Assembly (NCBI GenBank): GCA_024234575.1 | Contig: JACKOB010000003.1 | Coordinates: 310,001 to 374,000, forward strand | Direction: 5' to 3' | Length of the DNA: 64,000 nucleotides | Origin: Hahellaceae bacterium | GTDB taxonomy: Bacteria; Pseudomonadota; Gammaproteobacteria; Pseudomonadales; Oleiphilaceae | In this document: one piece after another, positions 29,133 to 36,526 of the stretch | Layout: each line of letters begins with the position of its first letter | Numbering within the stretch: the stretch's first letter is position 1 | Program-made: the position numbers and the translations under genes | Notes under the pieces: generated by a model | The model's database searches: none | What the model was told of the DNA's origin: nothing | What the model saw: only the letters and a program-made list of their open reading frames with translations

Positions 29133-29157
29133 AACCAGGCAAATGCCTGGTTTTTTT
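29133..29157 (+). terminator. Intrinsic terminator of the DUF1302/DUF1329 operon
   Basis: AACCAGGC (29133-29140), loop AAAT, GCCTGGTT (29145-29152), then a run of T. A classical Rho-independent terminator just downstream of the DUF1329 stop codon. Confidence 0.92.
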
Positions 29158-29222
29158 ACAGCCTGAAAAAAGTGACTAGGCATAGCTCACACACCGGCAG
29201 TTGCAAGAAAGGAGATCCCTAA

Positions 29223-30404
29223 ATGTCTCGTCAGCAAAAGATATTTATTTTAGAAAAAGACTTGCCATCAGCGCTGAGCGGCAAACTGGAAAGTCTCTTT
29301 ACGCTGGTGCCTATCCGGTCGATTACCGATGTTGAATCGGTTGAAGATATCACCTCATGCAAGGTGCTGGTGATTGGTCCAAGTATCGGTATCTCTGTCA
29401 GGCGGCAGTTTGTTGAGCAGATGAAAAAATCCTCAAACTCTACCGTAGAAGGAATACCTATAGTACTTGTGGCGAATGAGGATGAATTAAGCAGCAAATT
29501 AGATGCATTTCAGTCAGGGTGTGATGATTACATTACGCCGAATGTGCCGTTTGATGAACTGGTAATGCGACTTAATAAAGCAATATTTAATAAAATTGCA
29601 AATGACCAGTTGCAGTCGCAGGTAAAAATGGCCAACGAAGCAGCATTTAGTGCAATGGCCGATACCAGCAAGCTGGGAGTAAATGTCCATTTTTTGTTGG
29701 ATAGTTTTAATTGTTCCAATCTGGATGAGCTGGGCCAGCAACTATTTCAGGCGCTAAACCACTACGGGCTAAAATGTAGCCTGCAGATGCGGGGGCGCTA
29801 CGAAATAAAAAATATGGAACAAAATGGTATGGCGAAAGACCTTGAGGCGCAGCTGTTATCCGAGCTAAAGGACGCTGGCCGATATTATGACTTTGGGAAG
29901 CGCTCAGTGATGAATTATGAGCAGGTATCCTTGTTAGTAAAGAATATGCCTGTTGATGATGAAAGGCAGTACGGCGCGATCAAAGATAATGTTTTTAGCT
30001 TGCTACAGGGTACAGATGCAAGAATCAAGGCGATCGACGACAGAGCAACACTTAACAAAGAGCGAGCGCTTCTAGAAGGCCTGACAAAGCGTCTGCAAAG
30101 CATATTTGTTGATCTTGATGACTCGTACCAGGATTTAATGAAGTCTATTGCTGATAATGTTGAGTCTATGGCGGAGAAAATTGAAAACTCCGTGATGTCC
30201 TTGGGACTTACAGAAAATCAGGAGAAAATTCTCGAAGCTATCTTGACCGAAGGTGTTCGTGAAACGAACGAGGTGTTTTCGAAAGGCATCAAAGTTGACG
30301 AAGAACTTAGAAACTTAATCGAGAGAATTTCGGTAATTTTTGAGTTTAAAGATAGGCCAGACTTTTACCGTTATCTCGATAAAATCAAGACGCTGGTTTT
30401 GTAA
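29223..30404 (+). CDS. Orphan response-regulator-like protein with degenerate receiver
   Basis: 393 residues. The first about 120 follow a CheY-like pattern, ending in GCDDYITPNVPFDELVMRL. However, the position of the phospho-acceptor Asp is Gly52 (KVLVIGPSI), the switch Thr/Ser position is Ala84 and the conserved Lys is Pro106. It is therefore a pseudo-receiver unlikely to be phosphorylated. Residues about 150-255 could be a GAF-like sensing domain (uncertain), and about 255-345 is helical, probably coiled coil. No DNA-binding or GGDEF domain is seen. AAAGGAG precedes the ATG. It lies after a terminator, so it is a separate unit; no histidine kinase is nearby. Confidence 0.6.
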   Translation: MSRQQKIFILEKDLPSALSGKLESLFTLVPIRSITDVESVEDITSCKVLVIGPSIGISVRRQFVEQMKKSSNSTVEGIPIVLVANEDELSSKLDAFQSGCDDYITPNVPFDELVMRLNKAIFNKIANDQLQSQVKMANEAAFSAMADTSKLGVNVHFLLDSFNCSNLDELGQQLFQALNHYGLKCSLQMRGRYEIKNMEQNGMAKDLEAQLLSELKDAGRYYDFGKRSVMNYEQVSLLVKNMPVDDERQYGAIKDNVFSLLQGTDARIKAIDDRATLNKERALLEGLTKRLQSIFVDLDDSYQDLMKSIADNVESMAEKIENSVMSLGLTENQEKILEAILTEGVRETNEVFSKGIKVDEELRNLIERISVIFEFKDRPDFYRYLDKIKTLVL

Positions 30405-30467
30405 TGCCCTACCAATACTATTCGAGTCAATTCTATGACCCGAACAGAAAGTTATCGCTGATGTAGA

Positions 30468-31391
30468 TTAGCTTTTAAGTCTTTGCTTATCGTTATCACA
30501 CTGTTTTGCCATGGCCGATAGACGCTCGTCCTTATTCTTCCAGAGTTGGCCAATCCACTCTTGAAATGAATCGCGATACTCAGCATCCTCCATGTAATCT
30601 TGGCCTAAATACTGATGTGGAATATCTACACGATTGACGTGGATGCATATTTTCTTAATGTCACCGGAAATAAACCCCCAGAAGCTAGGTTTAGAGTTAG
30701 GGTAATAAATAGTCACATCCAGCATGGTGTTCATCTTTTCACCCATTGCACCAAGAACAAATGCTGCTCCACCGGCTTTTGGCTTTAACAGATACTTATA
30801 GGGAGAGTTTTGCTGCTTATGTTTTGCTGATGTATAGCGAGTTCCTTCAAGGAAGTTAAACACGGTAATGGGTGTAAACTTAAATTTTTCGCAAGCCTTT
30901 CTGGTTGTCTCAAGATCTTTTCCCTTAAATTCAGGATGTTTGGCAAGGTACTCTTTTGAAAAGCGCTTCATAAATGGAAAATCTAGTGCCCACCAAGCTA
31001 AGCCTAGAAAGGGAACCCAGATTAGCTCTTGTTTCAAAAAAAATTTTACAAATGGCACTCGACCATTCAGAAGCGTTTGTACTATGGGAATATCTGCCCA
31101 AGTTTGATGATTGCAGGTAACAAAGTACCAATCTTTCTTTTTTAGATTTTCTGTGCCCTCTATATGCCATTCAATGTTATGCAGTAATCGCATAAATAGC
31201 CCGTTGAGTGTAACCCATAAAGAGGCAAATGCGATTGGTATCGCGGTTAGCTGAGGTTGTACCGATTTGATAGGTACAACCAGCTTTATTAATGATAAAA
31301 AAAAGATAAAAGGAAAACTCACGACTGTGTTGATAGTGATTAACAGTGTGGCCAGGCACCCCTTAATCCAGTTGGGTAAAAAACTCAGCAT
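30468..31391 (-). CDS. PlsC-type acyltransferase (YihG-like)
   Basis: 307 residues with an N-terminal membrane helix (about 12-40) and a PlsC domain. The catalytic HX4D motif is H95-QTWA-D100 and the glycerophosphate-binding block FLEGTRYT is around 181-187. It probably transfers an acyl chain to a lysophospholipid; the length and N-terminal helix resemble Escherichia coli YihG rather than the shorter main enzyme PlsC. It is the last gene of a minus-strand group, 29 bp after a BamE-like lipoprotein gene, and converges on the orphan regulator gene. Confidence 0.87.
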   Translation of the reverse strand: MLSFLPNWIKGCLATLLITINTVVSFPFIFFLSLIKLVVPIKSVQPQLTAIPIAFASLWVTLNGLFMRLLHNIEWHIEGTENLKKKDWYFVTCNHQTWADIPIVQTLLNGRVPFVKFFLKQELIWVPFLGLAWWALDFPFMKRFSKEYLAKHPEFKGKDLETTRKACEKFKFTPITVFNFLEGTRYTSAKHKQQNSPYKYLLKPKAGGAAFVLGAMGEKMNTMLDVTIYYPNSKPSFWGFISGDIKKICIHVNRVDIPHQYLGQDYMEDAEYRDSFQEWIGQLWKNKDERLSAMAKQCDNDKQRLKS

Positions 31392-31420
31392 GCGTCCTGC
31401 TCCTTGGCAACAGGGGGGGA

Positions 31421-31771
31421 TTATTTGATTTCGGGTAGATTTTCGGAAGTGTTAAATGTGTACGACTTTACGACGCCGTTATTTTCAAACTTTATGACCA
31501 GATCATCGGATTTAAATGGCGAGAAAGCGGAGTATCTGTAATGTGCGTAAGTCCAGGTAAGTGCACCATTCTCTAGGCCCTTTCTCCAAGGTTGACCCAG
31601 TAACTCAAGGACCTCTGCTTGTTTAGTTTCACCTGCTTTTATATCAGCCACTTTAGCGGTCTCAAACTTATTGCCCACATTGGCACAGCTAGTCAACCAG
31701 CTTGCGGATGTGATCAGGAGTAAGCAGCTAATCAGTTTGCTAGAGAAACTCATTTTTACCGTTTTCTTCAT
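31421..31771 (-). CDS. Small BamE/SmpA-like lipoprotein
   Basis: 116 residues with a lipoprotein signal (hydrophobic helix then LTSC, lipidated Cys29). The core contains IKAGETKQAEVLELLGQPWRKGLENGALTWTYAHYR, which matches the BamE-like fold pattern (helix-turn with LG-P, then W-Y strand). It is not the true BamE on context, since no fur/recN neighbours are present. Likely anchored in the outer membrane. It lies between a DUF1232 gene and an acyltransferase gene. Function unknown. Confidence 0.72.
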   Translation of the reverse strand: MKKTVKMSFSSKLISCLLLITSASWLTSCANVGNKFETAKVADIKAGETKQAEVLELLGQPWRKGLENGALTWTYAHYRYSAFSPFKSDDLVIKFENNGVVKSYTFNTSENLPEIK

Positions 31772-31806
31772 ATTTTTATTCCATCTTATTGTTGGGGTGA
31801 TTAGGG

Positions 31807-32235
31807 CTATTTTTCTTCAGAGTTTACGTTTACTTCGTTCTCGTTCTCGTTCTTAAAGTACTCCTGCGTCTTTGCTTTTGCCTTGGCTTCAATTTCTGGT
31901 GTGATATAGGCTGCCAGCGTGCCGATTGCAGCCACTATCAGTGTTATATCGTCGGTATAGCCAATGATAGGGGTTAGGTCCGGTATCGCATCAATTAGAC
32001 TGATAAAGTAACCAAGTGTGCCGAGAATAACACCTTTACACCATACCGGTGTTGAGGGCTCGCGCATGGTATAAAAAAGTACTAAAACTTGATAGATAGT
32101 TTTTTCACCAGCAGCACGGGCGGTGTTCTTTATTTTATGCCAAAGCCCTTTTTCACTGTATAACTTTTGATAGTGTGATTTTCTCTCAGGCAGCGCAGTC
32201 TCTTTTTCCCTATCAGATTGTTGCTTTGTATCCAT
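31807..32235 (-). CDS. YkvA-like DUF1232 membrane protein
   Basis: 142 residues. The DUF1232 core (about 60-105) contains GYFISLIDAIPDLTPIIGYTDD within two hydrophobic stretches; the N- and C-termini are highly charged (Lys/Glu-rich tail). DUF1232 proteins are small membrane proteins of unknown function, some linked to osmotic or envelope stress. It lies in a run of envelope-related minus-strand genes. The gap to its right (82 bp) may hold its promoter. Confidence 0.8.
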   Translation of the reverse strand: MDTKQQSDREKETALPERKSHYQKLYSEKGLWHKIKNTARAAGEKTIYQVLVLFYTMREPSTPVWCKGVILGTLGYFISLIDAIPDLTPIIGYTDDITLIVAAIGTLAAYITPEIEAKAKAKTQEYFKNENENEVNVNSEEK

Positions 32236-32317
32236 ATCAGCGACCCTTCTTCAGATCAGGTGATTTTATGAGCCCGTTGTTGGTATGGTGAGAATCAGAA
32301 TACCATCGATAGCCTGA

Positions 32318-33127
32318 CTAACCAGATTTAGCTAGTGTCGCAGAGGGTAGAGCATCCAGCGTATATAGTTGGTTTAATTGAATCATATGCTTAATTTCTT
32401 TGACATATGCTTCTTTCCTTTCGGAATATCTGATCAGGCCGTTCGCCAATTTGCTTCCAGATATGGTGGCATCGTTTTTTCTGAGGTCGCGACGAATTTT
32501 TCTTACGCCTGTGTAGGCAACGTTGCTATTGATGTTAAGCATATAGCTTTTCACAGAGTCATAAACAGAAGCAAATTTTTGTACCTCATGTTTACTATTT
32601 TTATTGCGGTGTCTGGGGACTATTCCACAGCCCTTGCTGTAGCACCACTGGCCAAATAAGTTGTTACCTGTTCTAGCAAATCGGGAGGTGCCCCAGGCAG
32701 ATTCATTTGCTGCCTGTGCGAGCACAAGTGACGGTGGAATTATATCAACACGGCGCAAAAGGGCATTGATTTGTTGCTCCGGAATAAGATCGAGAGATAC
32801 GTCATATTTCTTTGATTTTTTTTCAAGCCAAAGGATATCGGTATCCGTTAGGTCGTCTTTTTCTGCCAGTTTTATGACTTGCTTTCGCTCTGCGGTAATA
32901 GCCTTATTCGCTTCTAAAACCATTGGAAGTAAATAATCAAAAAAGCGCTGCTTACGCTGTTGGATGTCTTTAACTGATTTAAAATTTGGCAGCGGTGCAA
33001 AAGCGATTTTGGCTGGTTTTAATTCGATTGATTGAACTAAATCCAATGTGCTGATATAACCCCCAACAGAAAATGACAGTGCCATCATGGTCGAGAGGCT
33101 GATCGCCAGGAAATTCTTAGTCTTCAT
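32318..33127 (-). CDS. Bax-like glucosaminidase-family protein
   Basis: 269 residues with a signal-anchor (about 7-28). The peptidoglycan-hydrolase core is IIPPSLVLAQAANESAWGTSRFAR, with the catalytic-type Glu in ANESAWG, followed by GNNLFGQWCY. This matches the glucosaminidase (GH73-like) domain of Escherichia coli Bax. Likely cuts GlcNAc linkages in peptidoglycan, acting in the periplasm. Two Cys residues (WCYSKGCG) may form a disulfide. It is 87 bp from the SpoU-type methylase gene upstream. Confidence 0.85.
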   Translation of the reverse strand: MKTKNFLAISLSTMMALSFSVGGYISTLDLVQSIELKPAKIAFAPLPNFKSVKDIQQRKQRFFDYLLPMVLEANKAITAERKQVIKLAEKDDLTDTDILWLEKKSKKYDVSLDLIPEQQINALLRRVDIIPPSLVLAQAANESAWGTSRFARTGNNLFGQWCYSKGCGIVPRHRNKNSKHEVQKFASVYDSVKSYMLNINSNVAYTGVRKIRRDLRKNDATISGSKLANGLIRYSERKEAYVKEIKHMIQLNQLYTLDALPSATLAKSG

Positions 33128-33214
33128 TTTTTGCTCAGTGGTTAAATTAACGGATTTTAATAATTACAGCTATGTTCAAGATATCATAGCCTTGGGTTTC
33201 AATCTAATTTTGCC

Positions 33215-33973
33215 TTAATTGAACATTGTGTCTCTGTTTAATTCGTAGGCACAGATATTTACCGCAGTGGCCAGGTTTAGCGACTCGATGTTGCCTGCAC
33301 CCTGGATGCTGAATGTTGTCGCCTTGAGTTGATCAATCTCGGCTTGTGGAAGCCCTCTGGCTTCATTGCCAAAAATATAACAGTCATAGTCACTGAACTT
33401 ATTATTACTGACTCTTTTACCTTGAATATCGAGGCAGGCAAAACGGCTGTAGCGATGGATCAGCTCTTTAAGCGGCACGTCCACTTCAATGGGTACATGG
33501 AAAATAGCCCCCATGCTGGCACGAACTACTTTGGGGTTGTATGGATCAACACTTTCTGGGCTTATCAGACAGCGAAAATTTCCAAACCATGCAAGGGTTC
33601 GTAGTATGGTGCCGAGGTTTCCTGGATCTTGAATTTCATGCAGGTAGATGGTGCGCTCTTTGTTTGATATGGGCATCACCAATGGCTGTGTGACGTCATG
33701 GCTTGCAGAGCAGGGTACGATTGCGATGATACCCTGGGGGGATTTAGTGTCTGTAATTCTGGCCATTTGTTTCTCTGAAAGCAGAGTCTTCGGCAGGCGA
33801 CTTGACCAGTGTTGATAGCTATCGGTGACGAACAATTGAGCACCCATCAAGACCTTGTTGGTGTCGGCTGCTTTTTCAAGCTCTAACACTAAATGCTCGC
33901 CTTCAACAAGATAAAAACCAAAACTGTTGCGGTACTTTTTTTGGTGTAGTTTTTTGATGTCATCAAGTTTCAT
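33215..33973 (-). CDS. SpoU/TrmH-family RNA 2'-O-methyltransferase
   Basis: 252 residues. An N-terminal substrate-binding domain (QKKYRNSFGFYLVEGEHLV) precedes the SPOUT knot with motif 1 LHEIQDPGNLGTILRTLAWFG, motif 2 YIFGNEARGLP and motif 3 ESLNLATAVNICAYEL. Members methylate ribose in rRNA or tRNA using SAM; the exact target (RlmB-, TsnR- or TrmH-like) cannot be told. It starts 3 bp after the FAD oxidoreductase stop, so the two are co-translated. Confidence 0.87.
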   Translation of the reverse strand: MKLDDIKKLHQKKYRNSFGFYLVEGEHLVLELEKAADTNKVLMGAQLFVTDSYQHWSSRLPKTLLSEKQMARITDTKSPQGIIAIVPCSASHDVTQPLVMPISNKERTIYLHEIQDPGNLGTILRTLAWFGNFRCLISPESVDPYNPKVVRASMGAIFHVPIEVDVPLKELIHRYSRFACLDIQGKRVSNNKFSDYDCYIFGNEARGLPQAEIDQLKATTFSIQGAGNIESLNLATAVNICAYELNRDTMFN

Positions 33974-33976
33974 GAT

Positions 33977-35599
33977 TTAGTTCACTGCAATATCGGCAAG
34001 CATAGTTGTTGCTAATGCTTCTGCGACTTTGATGCCGTCTACGCCAGCAGATAAAATGCCGCCGGCATAGCCTGCACCTTCACCTGAAGGGTAGAGACCA
34101 CGAGTATTGAGGCTTTGTAGGGTGTCGCGATCACGGGTTATTCGTAATGGTGACGAAGTACGTGTTTCTATGCCGGTAAGTACCGCATCATCTCGGTCAA
34201 AGCCACGTATTTGTTTGCCAAACGCAGGCAGAGCTTCGCGTATTGCCTCGATTGCATACGATGGTAGGCTTTTCGCGAGGTCTCCTAATAGAATGCCGGG
34301 TTTATAGGACGGCTCAATCTCTCCTAGTGTGGAGGAGGGGATACCCTTGATAAAGTCGCCTACTAGTTGACCGGGAGCGCAATAGTCTTTTCCTCCCAGC
34401 TCGAAGGCAAGTGATTCTAATTTTTCCTGTAGCTCAACGCCGGCGAGTGGCCCACCGGGAAAGTCTTGTTCTGGAGTTATGCCAACAACTATTCCCGCGT
34501 TGGCATTGCGTTCGTTACGTGAATATTGACTCATGCCGTTGGTGACAACACGTCCTGTTTCTGAGGTGGCAGCAACGACTGTACCACCAGGACACATACA
34601 GAAGCTGTAGACTGCTCGTCCATTTTTCGCGTGGTAAACAAGTTTGTAGTCCGCAGCCCCCAGTGCTGGATGCCCCGCATATTTGCCTAATCTAGCCTCA
34701 TCGATAAGTGACTGCGGATGTTCTATTCGAAATCCTATCGCAAACGACTTTGGCTCCATAAAGACTCCTCGATCATGCATCATGCGAAAGGTGTCTCGGG
34801 CGCTATGTCCTAATGCCAGAATGACGTAATGACTTGGCAGTTGCTCCCCGGAGGCGAGTTCAACGCCACATACACGGCCGTTTTCAATGAGTAAATCGGT
34901 AACTTTGCTTTCAAATCGGACTTCACCGCCTAACGCGATGATTTCCTCGCGCATTGCCGCGACGACGCCGGTTAAGCGGAACGTGCCTATGTGGGGTTTG
35001 CTGACGTACATTATTTCTTCCGGTGCACCAGCCCGCACGAACTCTTGCATTACTTTACGCCCGTAAAACTTAGGATCTTTAATTTGGCTGTAAAGTTTTC
35101 CATCAGAGAATAGGCCTGCGCCGCCTTCTCCAAACTGCACGTTAGATTCTGGCGTGAGTTTCTTCTTGCGCCAGAGTGACCATGTGTCTTTTGTGCGGGT
35201 GCGGACATCTCTGCCTCGTTCGAGCACTATTGGTTTAAAGCCCATCTGCGCTAACGTCAGCGCAGCAAATAGTCCGCATGGACCAAATCCGATGATGATT
35301 GGCCGCTCTTTTAAATGCTCAGGTGCTGAGGCAACCGGATAATAATGAGTGTCTGGGCTCTGCTTAACATGGGAGTCGTTAGCAAAACGCTGCAGGATGG
35401 GAGCAGGATTATGTACGTCCACGTCGACGATATAAACAAACTTTATCTCACTATTCTTTTTGCGGGCATCATAACTGCGTTTGAAAACGGCGAATCCTAT
35501 AAGATCTTCGGCAGAAATTTTTAGCCGTTGGAGAATTGCCTGAGTTAGGGCTTCTTCAGGGTGATCTAGCGAAAGAGAAAGCTCATTTATGCGTATCAT
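33977..35599 (-). CDS. FAD-dependent NAD(P)/FAD oxidoreductase (COG2509-like)
   Basis: About 540 residues from the ATG at 35599 (MIRINELSLSLD), which has AGGA seven bases upstream; longer starts exist at 35605 and 35650. The FAD-binding Rossmann motif GFGPCGLFAALTLAQMG is at about 100, and the second conserved block YPSGEGAGYAGGILSAGVDG is near the C-terminus. This is the uncharacterised FAD-dependent dehydrogenase family. No substrate can be assigned. It is probably the first gene of the minus-strand group that follows, 3 bp before the SpoU-type methylase. Confidence 0.87.
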   Translation of the reverse strand: MIRINELSLSLDHPEEALTQAILQRLKISAEDLIGFAVFKRSYDARKKNSEIKFVYIVDVDVHNPAPILQRFANDSHVKQSPDTHYYPVASAPEHLKERPIIIGFGPCGLFAALTLAQMGFKPIVLERGRDVRTRTKDTWSLWRKKKLTPESNVQFGEGGAGLFSDGKLYSQIKDPKFYGRKVMQEFVRAGAPEEIMYVSKPHIGTFRLTGVVAAMREEIIALGGEVRFESKVTDLLIENGRVCGVELASGEQLPSHYVILALGHSARDTFRMMHDRGVFMEPKSFAIGFRIEHPQSLIDEARLGKYAGHPALGAADYKLVYHAKNGRAVYSFCMCPGGTVVAATSETGRVVTNGMSQYSRNERNANAGIVVGITPEQDFPGGPLAGVELQEKLESLAFELGGKDYCAPGQLVGDFIKGIPSSTLGEIEPSYKPGILLGDLAKSLPSYAIEAIREALPAFGKQIRGFDRDDAVLTGIETRTSSPLRITRDRDTLQSLNTRGLYPSGEGAGYAGGILSAGVDGIKVAEALATTMLADIAVN

Positions 35600-35817
35600 T
35601 GTCATGTCCTGGCCGGTTGCCCCCAGCAGAGGTGAAAAGTTGGTGCACAATTGTAACCTCGAGCGCTTGGGTTGTCAGTTTTTGCGTGCACTTTTGCGGC
35701 CGAGCAGGCCTAAGGGTACAATGGTCGCTCAAATAACTATTCCAGAGTAATGAGCGTTTGCGGCTGTTGACGCAGCGTAATTTTTTCGTTGTATGAAAAG
35801 AAGCGAGTTGAATCCTG

Positions 35818-36441
35818 ATGGCGCGATCAAACAGTAGTAATCGTTGGTTGGATGAGCATGTTAATGATCCTTATGTAAAACAAGCTCAAGTTGACGGCTA
35901 CCGCTCCCGCGCAAGCTATAAACTTATTGAGATTAACAATAAAGATAAGTTGATTCGCCCAGGGATGCTGGTAATGGATCTTGGTTCGGCACCTGGTGGT
36001 TGGTCCCAGATAGCGGGCCCGTTGGTGGGTAGCAAGGGACGTGTCATTGCTACCGATATTTTACCCATGAACCCTCTCGAATATACCGATTTTATTCAGG
36101 GGGATTTTACGGAAGATGTCGTATTTGAGCAGCTATTAGAAAAGCTGGGAGGGGAGAAGGCTGATGTTGTTATTTCTGACATGGCCCCCAATATCAGTGG
36201 TGTTAACGCTACTGATCAAGCATCTTCGATGTACTTGGTTGAACTTGCCCTGGATATGGCTAGACAAGTATTGAAATCTAAGGGTTGTTTTGTTGCCAAA
36301 GTGTTTCAAGGGGTTGGCTACGACGAGTATCTGAAAGACGTGCGTTCATCTTTTGAAAAAGTGGTTGTGCGTAAGCCAGATGCATCCCGTGCGCGATCAA
36401 GAGAGGTATATATTGTTGCCAAGGGGTTTAAGGCGATGTAA
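35818..36441 (+). CDS. rlmE: 23S rRNA 2'-O-methyltransferase RlmE (FtsJ/RrmJ)
   Basis: 207 residues, the normal size. The catalytic tetrad K-D-K-E is present at Lys35, Asp121, Lys161 and Glu196, and the SAM motif is [12 protein letters not shown]. It methylates U2552 in the A loop of 23S rRNA, aiding 50S assembly. It stands alone: the usual partners yhbY and ftsH are not adjacent in this window. It is divergent from the FAD oxidoreductase gene. Confidence 0.96.
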   Translation: MARSNSSNRWLDEHVNDPYVKQAQVDGYRSRASYKLIEINNKDKLIRPGMLVMDLGSAPGGWSQIAGPLVGSKGRVIATDILPMNPLEYTDFIQGDFTEDVVFEQLLEKLGGEKADVVISDMAPNISGVNATDQASSMYLVELALDMARQVLKSKGCFVAKVFQGVGYDEYLKDVRSSFEKVVVRKPDASRARSREVYIVAKGFKAM

Positions 36442-36526
36442 GGGGTGTCTGGTAACTATCGTTTACAGTAACTCCCCCGCGTCGGCAATATCAATAAACA
36501 TTACGCGCGAGGGAATTGCTTTCGTC

